The notes under the pieces were generated by a model, which was not told where the DNA came from, did not search any database, and was given only the letters and a program-made list of their open reading frames with translations. Of a DNA stretch of 64,000 bases, positions 31,821 to 43,936 are shown one piece after another; position 1 is the first letter of the stretch; each line of letters starts with the position of its first letter. The position numbers and the translations under genes are program-made. This DNA comes from Bipolaris cookei (taxonomy: Eukaryota > Ascomycota > Dothideomycetes > Pleosporales > Pleosporaceae), in assembly GCA_002286855.1 (NCBI GenBank), contig NRSV01000011.1:1-64000 (forward strand), in the 5' to 3' direction.

Positions 31821-32265
31821 ATGCAGTTCTCTATCACCGCCGTTCTCTTTGGTCTCGTCGCCATCTCATCTGCCGCCATTACCGATGTCGAGGGCGTCCG
31901 AAATACTCCCCGTGACATCATCGAGACTCGTCAGGCACCTAACGGCGTGTGCTGTTTCCCCAACCAATCTTTGAAGCAGGACGCTTGCAACGTCAATGGT
32001 AGTGCCGGCAAGTGTGTGCCTGGAGGTCCAGCTGCATGTAAGTAACGAAGAGCCCTAGACGGCTCTTCTCTCGAATATTGAGACAATACTAACGTGTTCT
32101 CTACTAGGCAATGGTGCTCTGAACTGCGTTGCAAACGACCAGTTGGTGTGTGACAACAACGTTCCGGAGCGATCTGGCGTCCTGTGCCGCTTCAAGGCGG
32201 CCAATGGCAAAATCCAGGACGGTGCCAATCAGATTACTAGCTTGTCCCAGGCCAAGGTCAACTAA
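31821..32265 (+). CDS. Small secreted Cys-rich effector-like protein
   Basis: Two exons (31821-32037, 32108-32265) with a 70 bp GT-AG intron containing ACTAAC as branch point, giving 124 aa. Signal peptide at residues 1-19 (MQFSITAVLFGLVAISSAA). A short propeptide-like acidic segment ending in IIETR precedes a mature domain with eight Cys, including an initial CC pair (GVCCFPNQSLKQDACN). Eight Cys in about 85 residues suggests four disulfides. No family was recognised. Size, secretion signal, Cys content and position about 1 kb from a transposon at the edge of gene-poor DNA fit a candidate effector or apoplastic protein, but function is inference. Confidence 0.78.
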
Positions 32266-32443
32266 ATGGAAAGATGTTGATAGACGAATGTATGTCTGGA
32301 GTTGACCTGTAATTTTTATAGCAAGTCTCAGTTTATAGACAATACGATAACAACTTGCAACTACCCTTCTTTAGCCCTTCACTTGCATACTACTGAACAC
32401 AGCATGGCTGGAAGATTTCGCGTACTAATACTTAGATACATCA

Positions 32444-35400
32444 TTATGTATACATATGAATCACCCCAGACCGGTCGGCAGAAATGATAATCCCACATGG
32501 TTGTTCGATAAATGCCACGTCGAGAATACAATCCATATGACTCTTCAGAAGGTGCTGCTGCTGCGAAACAATTGCACTAGATCTTAATGGTTTCCCAGGT
32601 CCCTTCTTACTAGACGCGTTCCCTCTACTATCTCTTCCATTGCTGTTCTGAGTCATAGTCTGCTGCAGCCGCTCTGAGACCACGACGGTGTCTGGGCTTG
32701 GTTGGTTGACAACATATTGCGGCTTTCCTTCATCAGCCTCAAGGCCGCTGACTATGAGTGAACAGTCCGCGCGATTGGTGTCCCAATACCGAATTTTCCA
32801 GTCTGGGCCTGCTGTGAGCAAGAATGTGTGTTTCAGGTCGCCCTTGTCATCTGTTGTCTGTGTATGTACTGCGATCGCTCGGATGCCTCGATCTGCCGTG
32901 GAACTAGCGGTAGGCTCGACACTTGTAGCAAAGCGGCCGAGCATTCCGCCTGACTTCTCTTCATCAAGATTCAATAATGTCATACTGCTGGTGCCGGTGT
33001 CTTTGCATAGGCCAGTACGATATACTTCTTTGCAAATGTGCTTCTCAAAGTCCCAAACCGTTACTTCGGCTTGGTCACTTCCACCAGCAATATATAGTCT
33101 GGTCTTTTTTGTCTTGGGCAGATATATTTGATAAAGTCGGTAAATCGGCGATGCACCGCGGCAAACCCAGGCCTTGAGACGCAGCATGAACCGAAGATCC
33201 CAGAGATCGAGCACGCCGTGCGATGTTCCTAACAGCAACCAGTGCGCTTTTCGATCGATGCAGAAGCAAGTTGGTGTTCCGTGGTCCAGCGGATTCTGGA
33301 GAGTGTAGAGCAAATTCATAGTCCGCAGGTCGAGAGCAATGATCTTCGACGTATTGGTAGTCAAAAGCAGGATAGATCTGCCGTCGCCATTGTAGTGTTC
33401 TGACCAGACGGCAAAGTCTCCCTTGACCAACTGGTATTCGCGAAGCAATCGTGGCCGGCCAAATTTAGCGTTGCCATCATGATCCTGGAGATAGTCTATG
33501 CGTACCACATGAACACTTCCATCACTACCTGTCGCAACAAATGAATATGTTTGCTCAACGAAGACAAGACTCGTGACTTTGACGTCTTCTCCCAACCTGT
33601 ATGTCTGTCGAGATCTACGAGTAATGTTGCGCTCGAGACGTGAGGTGTCCCAGATCTTCACAGTCCCATCATCAGACCCACTGATGAAAAAGCCTTGGTC
33701 AGGCGACACCAATATGCGGGTCACTGCGGCAGTATGCTCACCAAAACTTGCAATCAATGTACCTTCTGGGCGCCACGGAGTACCTATAGGTAATCGTTGC
33801 GCATCCTTATGTTTGATAGGCTGCCGCTGGATGGGAGACTGTATCCGGGGACCAAACTCAATCTCATCAGCTGGGAAGCGCTCGAGAAGCATCGAATCCA
33901 ACAACTTCAATATTGCCGGATCATTCCCTGTGTAGTTGTGTGCGTTTCGGAAACGTATCTGTAGCGGACTTCGGTCAAGTCTCTCTACTGCAAGTGGTGA
34001 TTTTGGCTGTCGGGATCGAGAGGACTCTCGTGCATGAAGCCCATCAACCTTTCCAAGAACATTCGCAGATGTGGTACCAATTTCTGCCAGAGCTTTATTC
34101 TCTCCTTTTCCAAGAAGCCCTAATGCACTTTTGCGATGTCGAAGCCCGGTCGAGGGATCTGTAGATGTGATTGAGCCTGAAGGTGAGGAGGACATTCTTG
34201 AAGCCTTTAGCGAATTCGTCCGCATTTCAGATCCAGAAAATGGCGAATGTTGATCGCTAGGGTTTGGGTGTGTTCTTGACCGAGAAGGAACAGTGATACC
34301 TCTCTCCTCGCGGACCAATCGCCCAGCTTGACTTTCGAATCGCGGTATCCGGTCGTTTACCCCATTGGCCTCTGTAGTTGATGCATCTAAAAGAGCGTCC
34401 TTGATTGTGCGAGGTGGCAGCTGCTCTTCTGGAGCATACGCCTTTTTAGTGTGCTCCATAACCTGACGTACGTCCTCATCGAACAGCACGGTTTGCGCCT
34501 TCACACCAAGATCTTTCAGTGTCACGATGTTGTTGAATTTTGTAGTAGGCGTTGAAAGATTGTCAGAGCGTCGGCGATGACTTACTCGCCAAATGAACTC
34601 TTTAAGTGCTACCAGCTTGAACTCCTCGTCAGCGTTCATTCCTGCGTTGCGAAGCTTTTGTAACCACAACTCATCCTCCTCATTTTTGGGTAATCGCTGT
34701 AAAATCTTCTGATCAAGCTCCCGACCAGAAACAGTCGGTAGACTATCATCCGATGATCCAAAAGTAAATGTTTGCTGATGTCTAGCAGTCAGCCAGAAAT
34801 GCCCTCTCTGAGCTTGCTGTGCCCAGTTGGAAGCCATCTCCAATAGAAGACGGGACATGGGGCTTTTCAATGACTCCAGAATGCGCAATTCTGAGAACTC
34901 TGCAGGAAGGACTTTGAGATACGGCCTAATGAGGTTGACCAATATGCTATGCGTATCAGCCACCGATAGGTATCTCGAAGCAGCAGAGATAAACTCAGCT
35001 GCTGCTTCCCGAATCCAGAGGTTTGGATGCATGGTAAGCCTTGCCAAGATATCCACTAGCTCCCATGTCTTAGAACGCTGAAGTAGACCAAGCTCCGCCA
35101 TCGAGGACAGCGATCTGATGACTTTCTCTATCACAAAATCTTCCGGATCTGTCAACGCCTGAACCATCAGAGGTAGGATATAGCCTTCTAGGCTAGCGCC
35201 TCCCACAAAAACCGCAACGCCTACGATGCTTTCGAAGAATGCGCATTTGAGCATCCAATCCGGATCATTTAAATAGGTGTTCAGGTGACTAAGAACTATG
35301 TCATTTGCTCGAGGACTACCGAAAAAGACACAGAGGTCGGAGACGGACCGAAGCATCGCTCGACGTACAGAAGCATTAGTGTCGGTGAGAAGAGATTTGG

Positions 35401-37207
35401 TGTGCTTCTCAAAAGCCTCGATTAAGATTTGGCGATCTGAATCAAACTGGTTACGAGTCGTCGATGAAGACATGCCATCTTCGGTTTCTGGATCAGCCGT
35501 AGCTAGAGAACCTTCTGCACGTAGTGCTTGGATCATATCAAGGTACTTCGCTGCAGTTGTCGCTAGAGTCCCAATGCACAGTGCATACTGCATACGCACA
35601 AGGGAGCCAGATTTTCCAGAAGAATCTGGGAGATATGCTTCGAGCCTTGGAAGGACATATTCAGGAAAAATGTAAGCATTGATGGGTGAGACGACCTGTA
35701 CCATGGCAAGAATCTGGGTCAGGGAGCGCAGCGCAGCAATTTTGACCTGCTCAGACTTGTCGGCTAACAGTTGAGCTACGTAGGGTATGACACGGTCAAG
35801 CTTGGCTTCGTCCGTCAACCGCTCTGAAAAGGCCAGGAGAAGTTCCAAGCCTCGAACACGAGCTGAGGCTCTTGCAGTACCCCGTAAGCAAGATACGACG
35901 ATAGTCAGAAAAATCAAGTTGCCATCATCAACAGCTAAGCTTCTTTCTGGCGAAGCCTGATGTTGATAGTTTGGAATGTTCACGAATAGTGGGAAAAGTT
36001 TCGTATTTGGCCCAGGGGGTGAGTACTCGGGCCTGCCTGGCTCTTTTCCTTCCTCACTTGACAGCAGATGAGAGATTTTATCGTAGTCACTGAAAATCCG
36101 GTCTATACGCTCATCTGGCTCACCGAGATGTTCTGAGCTAGTCGTAACAGGTTTTCGGCCGGAAGAGGGATCGGTAATGGAATACATGTATTGTTGGAGG
36201 AAGCCGTAGAAATAGGTAGGGAACGCCTTGCCTTTCCAGTGTGTAAGGTAGTCCTCTGCAGTCATCCTGGAATTGGGATCAATTTGAATCATGTGCAGAG
36301 TCAATTCGCGTATGTTCCGATCCTGGATCTTGCTAAGATGAGAGTGTTCAGGATTGTATTCGCCTTGTCGATACTTGAACAGCTGACTGAGGGAGAATAT
36401 GGGTGCTTCAAGAAACAGCTCAGCAATGACGCAGCCTACGCTGAAGATATCCATGGCCCAGTTGACATCGCCTTCACCCTCGGGTTGCTGCCCGGCAGCG
36501 AGGAATCTTTCGGGTGCCAGGTAACAAGTCCGACGACCTGAGAGGTCGAAGTAGAAGGAGAAGTCAGCTGGATTATCTTCTGGCAAATGTGCTGGCTTGT
36601 ATGACGAGGAAAAGTCAGCTAGGTACAGCCAGTTCCAGGACGTAACCAGGACGTTTTCAGTCTTGATGTCACCGTGAAAGATGTTTCTAGCATGACAGTC
36701 CCGGACAGCGCAGAGAAGCTGGAACGAGAGCCATTTCTTCTCAATTTCCTCCAAAAAAGGTCGTGTGCCATGGAAGAGTCAGCAAGCTGCGGAGGTCATG
36801 GCTCGAAGACAAGTTACCTTAGGCGATCGTACAAAGAGCTATGGATATATTGGCGAACCAGATAACCGCAAGATGCAGTCTCGATGACGCGGTGATACGC
36901 CAGTGCATTTGGCACGTCGGCAAGCACTTTGCGCTCATCTGGACCCTTGTTAGTTTGCTTGGCCATGGATGCGTAGTTGCGGAGACGACTCACGGAGCAG
37001 CCGCTTGACGTGGTCTTGGAAGTCGATATGAGCGTACGGTTTTGGAACCACTCGAGCCACGACAAGGCCGTCCTTGTGGCGTGCCCTGACGGCTTTCATG
37101 AATCGGGCTGCACCCAACGACTTCTCATACTGCAGATCTGCGAGTTCCGGTACATCGATGTTGGCCGAGCCTGCCGAGAGCGTTGACAAGGAGAATCCTT
37201 GGCCCAT
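32444..37207 (-). CDS. VPS15: VPS15, regulatory kinase of the Vps34 PI3-kinase
   Basis: Three exons: 36994-37207, 36818-36938 and 32444-36767, total 1552 aa. MGQGFS at the N-terminus is an N-myristoylation signal typical of Vps15. The kinase domain carries HGDIKTENVLVTSWNWLYL (catalytic loop) and LADFSS, then GRRTCYLAPERFL. HEAT repeats occupy roughly residues 400-720, and a C-terminal WD40 propeller runs from about 1100 to the end (VSPDQGFFISGSDDGTVKIW, ISADRSGVIHMYT). Vps15 anchors and activates Vps34 in autophagy and endosomal sorting. Intron 1 is GT-AG (55 bp). Intron 2 (36768-36817, 50 bp) has a GT donor but ends in GG; only this acceptor keeps the frame. Divergent from ALG2. Confidence 0.9.
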
Positions 37208-37619
37208 GATGGAGGGTTATGGGGAATTATGGTGGAGTTAATGGGGCTATTGGTGTTGGTGTTGGTGTTGGTGGTGAGGGTGACAATGGTACTAGTAGTA
37301 CTATACTATTACTACGGTGATGCTGCTGTTGCCTTGGGCACCGGCAGCATGCTGGAAGGCGCGAGTGAGGTGAAGTGGTGCTTCACCAGCAGTTGTGCAT
37401 GCGAGAATTCCAGAGAGTAGAATACATTGAGGGGTGCGAGCGAGCGCATCTGTCTCGGGGCTGTAGCAGCAGAGGGTGGATAAGAGCGTCACACATGATA
37501 TGCAGCATGGGACGCTGCGTATTCCTACTACTACCAAAGCGGAAAGGCGCCGCCGCCCCGACAGGTGATTTCTCCCCAAGTCACCACGTAAGTAGCGACG
37601 CACACACGTGCACGGCATC
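37208..37619. promoter_or_regulatory. Shared promoter VPS15/ALG2
   Basis: 412 bp between two divergent start codons, so the promoters of both genes must lie here or overlap. It holds a short (TGGTGT)n repeat at about 37251-37274. No specific factor site is claimed. Confidence 0.6.
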
Positions 37620-39075
37620 ATGGCAGAGGAGAAGCAGCACATTGTCTTCTTCCACCCAGACCTAGGCATTGGGGGAGCTGAGCGGCTGGTCATCGACGCC
37701 GCCGTGGGATTGCAGAACCGCGGCCACAAAGTCACCATCTTCACGTCGCATTGCGACCCGCAGCACTGCTTCGACGAGGCCCGCGACGGTAAGCCTCTAC
37801 TACACCACCGTCGGCCACACTCCGCTCATGCACAGCCAAACAGCTGAGACCTGACCCTGAAGCAAAGGAACCCTCGATGTGCGAGTGTGTGGCAACACTA
37901 TCGTCCCCTCGGCCATCTGGGGCCGCTTCGCTATTCTCTGCGCCATCCTGCGCCAGGTACACCTGATTGTGCACGTTGCCCTGCTGTCCCGCGAGCTGCA
38001 GCAACTCACCCCGTCCGCCTTCTTCGTCGACCAGCTCAGCGCAGGAATTCCTCTGCTGCGGCTGCTGCTGCCCCACCCGCGCATCATCTTCTACTGCCAC
38101 TTCCCCGACAAGCTGCTCGCCAAGAAGGGCGGCTTTGTAAAGACACTGTATCGCAGGCCCTTTGACTGGCTCGAGAGCTGGACCACTGGCTGCAGCGACA
38201 CCATTGTCGTCAACAGCCACTTCACAAAGAGTATTTTCGCCCAGGCCTTCCCCAGCCTCAAGACCCGCGAGCCCGGCGTCGTATACCCATGCGTCGACAT
38301 CAATGCTGGTCAGCCGGCGGGCCTTGCTACGCCACTGTGGGAGGACAAGAAGATTCTGCTGAGCATCAACCGCTTTGAAAAGAAAAAGGACGTCGCGCTT
38401 GCCATCCGGGCTTTCGCAGGCCTGTCGCCCGTAGAGCGCGAGCAGGCGCGGCTGGTTATTGCAGGTGGATATGATTCCCGAGTGCCCGAGAACCTCGCCA
38501 CGTATACCGAGTTGTGCAAACTAGCTGACTCTCTTCGACTGACGCATGCCACCGCCAAAACCGTCATTACCGCCCAAAGTATACCAGACGACATCGCAGT
38601 CGTCTTTCTTCACTCGGTCCCCAGCACTTTCAAGTCTACGCTTCTGGCAACCGCACGTCTCCTTATATACACACCTCTCCATGAGCATTTTGGCATTGTG
38701 CCACTCGAAGCCATGCTGGCCGAAACACCGGTCCTGGCGGCGAATGAGGGTGGGCCCACAGAAACAGTCGTGAGCGGACAGACCGGTTGGCTGAGGGATG
38801 TTAGAAAGGTGCAGGATTGGACAGAGGTCATGCGTGTCGCTTTAGAAGATGGCCCTGGTGAACAGAGGCTGAAAGAGATGGGCGCACGTGGGAGAGATAG
38901 GGTCATAGCAGAATTCTCCAAGGAGAAGCTAGCTGAGCGCTTGGATATGGAGATTCAGGCCATGTTACAAAAGACCACGCGCCCGGCACTGATTCCATTG
39001 TCTGCAGCTGTATTGGTGGTGGGTCTGATGGGCGCTCTCACAGCTTTGGGGATAGTCTTGGTGCTTAAAAAATAG
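37620..39075 (+). CDS. ALG2: Alpha-1,3/1,6-mannosyltransferase ALG2
   Basis: Two exons (37620-37788, 37868-39075; 79 bp intron), 458 aa. The N-terminal GT-B motif is HPDLGIGGAERLVIDAA. The GT4 signature EHFGIVPLEAM (E-x7-E) sits near residue 325, followed by NEGGPTETV. A C-terminal hydrophobic segment (LIPLSAAVLVVGLMGALTAL) ends in KK, consistent with ER membrane attachment. ALG2 adds the second and third mannose from GDP-mannose to dolichol-PP-GlcNAc2Man on the cytosolic ER face in N-glycan synthesis. Length matches fungal ALG2. Start chosen at MAEEKQHIVFFHPDLG, the only ATG upstream of the motif in this frame. Confidence 0.95.
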
Positions 39076-39446
39076 GCTACATCAACCGTAACGCCATTCG
39101 TTATTAGGAGGATACATGTCATATTACACCACTCAACTAAAACAATTAAATTTTCCACCCACAACTCTATACTAATCATGAATTATAAGCCTTGATTTGG
39201 CTGTTGTGCCGGTTATAGTGAAGTAAACAGTGGGCTTGAGGAGGGGACTTGGTGATTGCTACCATCAGGCCGGCGCCGCGCGCTAGTGGCAGGAGCTCTT
39301 AGTGCGGTCCATGAATTTCAATTGAAGCTCCATTTCCGCGACCAGCTTTCGCAGCCCCGCGCAGATCAGCACTCGACACTCTGAACCCGAATCCATACAC
39401 ATCCTTGATACTATACACCTAGTCCACGCGATCACAAAACGCCAAA

Positions 39447-40439
39447 ATGAGGTTAACAACGGACCTGATCAACAACTCTCTATCCTTCATCAACTGTCTC
39501 ACGGAGCGTGAACTCGATCTGCGAGGTGCGTTGAAAAGAACAGATACTGCACTTAAGAGCTGAGTTGATATCAAACCCATTACATCTAGGCCACAAGATA
39601 TCTGCTATTGAAAACATGGGCGCAGCGCGAGTAAGTTGGCCTCGTGTTTGTTTGTACAACGGTTCGAGAAGATGCCAACATATGACCTAGGACAACGACG
39701 CCATAGACCTCACCGACAATGACATTGGTCAGCTTGGCAACTTTCCTCTTCAGCCCCGCCTCCGTACCCTGCTCCTCGCCCAAAACCGAGTTTCGAACAT
39801 CCAACCCAGCCTCTCGTCTAGCATACCGAACCTACGCACACTAGTTCTCACCAAGAACCGGATCGCAGAGTTGGCAGATCTTGATCCCTTAGCTGGCTTT
39901 AAGTCTCTCACATACTTGTCGCTAATGGGAAATCCGGTCACCAGCAAAGAGGTATGTTATGAGCACTCATGCTTCTCCGGCTTCTGTGCCTACACTAGTG
40001 CCAAGTGCTTTGGGCATACAACCACTGACTCGCAATAGAATTACAGGTATTGGGTCATCTGGCGCTGCCCAAGTGTGAGGTTCCTCGACTTCACCAAGGT
40101 CCGCGATGTTGAGCGGAAGAAGGCCCAGGAGTTGTTTGGAAGTGCAGACGAACCGACCGAACTTGCGAACCAGGTGTGTTGCCATGACTCCAAGTACGGG
40201 TCACATACTAATGTAGCTAGATTTCAAGCAACAAATCAAAAGGCTTTGTCGTTCCTACATTCGCAAACGGACCCGACTCGAGCAAAGAACGCATCTACAC
40301 CGACGACGAAAGAAAGAGGATGCGTGCTGCTATTCTAAACGCAAGCAGTCTGGCAGAGATGGCGCAACTGGAGAAGGATTTTGCAGAGGGACAGATACCA
40401 GCGCACATTCTTGAGGGCGGAGACCCAATGGAAACGTAG
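39447..40439 (+). CDS. LEA1: U2 snRNP protein A' (LEA1)
   Basis: Five exons (39447-39525, 39590-39630, 39691-39951, 40039-40173, 40221-40439), all GT-AG, closing to 244 aa. Leucine-rich repeats occupy residues about 20-130 (ELDLRG, DNDAIDLTDNDIGQLGNF, LRTLLLAQNRVSNI, LVLTKNRIAEL, LTYLSLMGNPVT), capped by YRYWVIWRCPSVRFLDF. This is the order and length of U2A', which binds U2B'' and stem-loop IV of U2 snRNA in the spliceosome. The C-terminal tail (ERKRMRAAILNASSLAEM) is conserved in fungal members. Convergent with FIP1. Confidence 0.93.
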
Positions 40440-40872
40440 TTGGTACTTGGCTAAGAGGCTGCACAGGCACGGGAACGAGGTACATGTCCAAGAGGCTTTT
40501 GGACTGCAGCTATTGGTGGGTTGCGCACGCAAAGGAATGCAATAGGGAAGTGAGAGTCTTGTATCCAAGGCCATGAATTGTGGTATTTGACGCATGTCGA
40601 TGAGTGCGTGTTGACGCACAGCATCTGCCGGATAACATGGATGGCTTAGGATAAAGTCGCCGAGATAGGGCGTCGAAGCATGACTTGGAAGTAGGTTGAT
40701 CTGTAATTCTTGGAACAGATTGCTTCGCGCCGGAAAAGGCTTTACCCACCCAATGGTATCGTAGTAGCAGTAGTAATACACTCAAAACGCCAAAGTCAAG
40801 GATAGTGACCCCATAGAGTCGAGACAAAAGACGGCTGCCAGCAAGTAGGGACATGGAACTGCATGATTGCCG
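40440..40872. other. Convergent 3' intergenic LEA1/FIP1
   Basis: 433 bp between two stop codons on converging genes. It must contain both 3' ends. Short antisense ORFs here (for example 40335-40854) look incidental. Confidence 0.5.
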
Positions 40873-41977
40873 TTACCAGCCCCTTCCCCTCCCACCTCGC
40901 CCTCCCCTCCCGCCACCGCCTTGATGGCCTTGCTGGAATCCGCCGCCCTGCTGCCCACCAGGTCCGGTGGGGAAACCTCCCATGCCCTGACCAGCCATTT
41001 GCATGAAGGACGCAAAGTCCATCTGGCTCGGGTCCATACCCTGTGCCATCATCTCTTGCATCATCATTTGCATTTGTTGTTCGTTCATCCCACCAGGACC
41101 CATGGCTCCGCCGCCGCCGCCACCACCACCTCCACCGCCACCACCGCCTCCGCCACCGCCAGGCCCAGTTGGGGGCGCGCCGCCTGTACTTACATTACCC
41201 TGTGGGGCGCCTCCCATGCCTGGCATGCCTGGCATAGGGCCACCGCCCATCATGGCCTGCATCTGCGCCATATCGTTCTTCTGGCCCTGTATGGTATTCG
41301 CCATGGCTACCTGGCGCTGCCTGTATAGCTCCCACGTGAATTCATCGAAACCATAGTTGAAGTAGTCGGACTGGTCCTCGCCCGGCCGGCGCCAAATCTT
41401 GTGCTCTTCTGCAAGGTCGGCATCAATGTCGACAGACAGAATCTCTTTTCCCTGGGGCGGATAGACGGGGTTGCCATTGACGTCAATTGTCGAGGTGCGT
41501 TGGGCAGGAAAGGCGGTGTCTGAGAGGGCAGAGGCAGATATCTGGGGGATGGTGCCACCTGTTGCAGGCCCGGTTTTTGGATGGGGTTGCTGTGAAGGTG
41601 TAGTCGAAGGCGGCGGTGCCTCGATCTTTATTGCTTTGGATTCTTGGGGCTGCTGTGAGCTATTGGGCGGCTTTGGTTAGCAGGAAAGAGTTGGGGAGCC
41701 AGATTGGAGCTTACGCAGCGGGTTTGGCTGGTGCTGGCGCCTTCTCAATGATGATATCAATATCCTAGAGCTCCGTCAGCTTTGCTCGGCGGCTGTGGGC
41801 GCGGTGCAGCAAGCGGCATACAGAGTCGCTGTCGTCGTCATCATCATCATCGTCGTCGCCCGACTCCTCGTCCATGGGCTCGTCGCCGCTCGAATTGTCT
41901 TCGGCTTTGTTTATGTCCTTGTTCTGCTGCGTCGCAGTCTCGTCCCCATACAGGTCATCGTCGGACTCGTCTGCCAT
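40873..41977 (-). CDS. FIP1: Polyadenylation factor Fip1
   Basis: Three exons (41822-41977, 41715-41764, 40873-41659; introns 57 and 55 bp), 330 aa. The N-terminus is acidic (MADESDDDLYGDE and a run of nine Asp). DIDIIIEKAPAPAKPA follows. The conserved Fip1 motif spans roughly residues 145-190 (GKEILSVDIDADLAEEHKIW, RRPGEDQSDYFNYGFDEFTW). The C-terminus is Met/Gln/Gly-rich with an uninterrupted polyglycine tract (about 18 Gly) and an RGG-like tail (GGRGGRGGRGRGW). Fip1 links poly(A) polymerase to the cleavage and polyadenylation factor in the nucleus. The acceptor CAATAG for exon 3 was chosen because it alone keeps the frame. Divergent from NUP49. Confidence 0.92.
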
Positions 41978-42287
41978 GTCTCGCCTCTGGATCACACAAT
42001 ACGTGTCTGCCCGGCCGTATTGAGTGTGGCAGTGGATTTGAAGCAAGGAAAGGCGCGTCCACGTGATTCGGAGTCGACGCCAGACTGGCCTGGGTGCGGT
42101 TGCAGAGCACAATGGGGCTTTCTTGTCGTTCAAGGCACGGTCGACTAACACTACAGTAGACTAGCCGAGCGGAGGCGACGCGCCTTCCTACTGTGTAGTC
42201 TGTGCTGCCCCTGCTCGTGCCCATCCAAACACTGCCTTCTCCATCGCCTGCCCTCGCCGCACCAACAACAGGCCATCTTGAGACGAC
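41978..42287. promoter_or_regulatory. Shared promoter FIP1/NUP49
   Basis: 310 bp between divergent start codons of two nuclear RNA-export/processing genes. No TATA-like box stands out. Shared regulation is an inference from spacing only. Confidence 0.55.
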
Positions 42288-43652
42288 ATGGCGGGTTTTG
42301 GACGCTCCAATTCACTGAGCATCAACACTGGTGGCGGTGGTGGTCTTTTGTAAGTCTCTTCCCATCAAACTACTATTCCATACCCTGGACTGACTGGAGC
42401 AGCGGCAGCAACACATCCACACAGCAGCAGACACCACAGCAACCCCAGCAGTCTGGCTCGCTGTTTGGCAATCTGAACAAGCCTGCGACTACCGCGCCCG
42501 CAAGTGCGGGGCTCTTTGGCGCGTCTACAGCGCAGCCATCACAGCCCCAAAGCGGAGGTCTGTTTGGCGGCGCGCTGGGCGGAAACACACAGAACCAGGC
42601 TCAGAACACCACTCAGTCAAGCAGTCTGTTTGGTGGTGCACAGTCTAAGCCCTCGCTATTGTAGGCCATCATCACCTTCTGCCGTGGCCCAAAGGCTAAC
42701 CTGATCTATCAGCGGCGCATCCACTCAACCGGCAACCACACCCTCTTTGTTTGGAAACAACACCGCCAACCAGCAGAACCAAACATCCACTCCCTCGCTA
42801 TTCGGCTCAACACAGCAGCAGCCCCAGCAACAGCAACAGAGTATCTTGGGTGGAGGCATGAACTTCCCCAACAGGTCCAACACTCTTGGCGGCTCTACAC
42901 GTGGGGGGACTCAAATGGGCACAAGCGCACAACCAGTCCAGTTGACCCTGGACTCGATACGAGGAACTACACGATTCAATGATCTGCACCCAGAGCTACA
43001 AACATTGATCCAGCAATTTGACGAGGGTGTCCAGCGAAAGATCAACTACTGCAGCCAAATCCGCGAATCGCTCCCCGGCAATGAGCGCGACATCTCTAGC
43101 ATCGCGCCTGATGTAGCTTACATCGAGACCTTTCTTTCCACGGTCGAAGTGGGACTCGACAACGACTCGGCGAACATTGCCCATCTGAAAAGCCTTGTCA
43201 AGAAAGACGCCGAAGATGCAACTCTAAGCTTCCGCGCAATCGAAAATCAGCGGCTACCCGCCCAGTTCCATTACCGCAATAACGGCAATCTCACGGCCTC
43301 GAGTGCAAAGACACCAGCCACTAGTGCGCTCGACGACGATGATCCGACAAAACCCGTGGATTTGATGAGCTATTTTGACCGCCGAACTGACGAGCTTGGC
43401 CGCACCCTTGACGTGTACCAGCGACAAATTCGCGAGATTGAAGCCCATTTGCGGACAATGGAGGCGGGCACAGTAGAAAAGGCCCAGCAGTTAACGGGCA
43501 GCCGAAGTGCTCCACGCGACCAGCGGCGCGAGTTGGTCGAAGCACTCAAGGCCATCGAAGGTGCCATCTTGGACTCTGCAAAGAAAGTGGGACAGGTCAG
43601 AGATGATGTCACCAAGCAGACGCTAGGCAGTGTTGGTGCTGCTCTGCTATGA
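42288..43652 (+). CDS. NUP49: FG-nucleoporin NUP49/NSP49
   Basis: Three exons (42288-42349, 42403-42660, 42713-43652; introns about 52-53 bp, both in phase 2 inside GLFG codons), 419 aa. The N-terminal 160 residues are Gln/Asn/Ser-rich with repeated GLFG/SLFG motifs (GGGGGLFGSN, SAGLFGAST, PSLFGNN). The C-terminal 250 residues form the coiled-coil region (LHPELQTLIQQFDEGVQRKI, VKKDAEDATLSFRAIENQRL, MSYFDRRTDELGRTLDVYQR). This is the Nup49/Nup58 layout, a member of the central Nsp1-Nup57-Nup49 channel complex of the nuclear pore. Both introns falling within FG codons suggests repeat-linked intron positions. Confidence 0.9.
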
Positions 43653-43936
43653 ACCTGGCTCGTCACCGGCTAAGATTTGCAATGGGCTGCGTTCTTTTTC
43701 TTATTTTCAAAAAAAATAAGTAACATTTCGTGTATAGACTGATGGGAATGGTACTAGCCACCAGGTCGGCGTGTTTGACATGTATTAGCTGCAAAAGTCT
43801 GGAAATTTCACCAAACTAGATACCCAAGGAAACTACCTGATAATTTGCGCAGTAATGATAAACACTCTACACTACCGGCATGCACAACCATGACACTTTG
43901 GACATCGTCTGTATGCCTATACATGTGTATATCTGC

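Noticed and set aside
40867..41356. Plus-strand ORFs with polyproline and His-rich runs
   Set aside because: Shadows of the FIP1 polyglycine and Met/Gln-rich exon on the minus strand.
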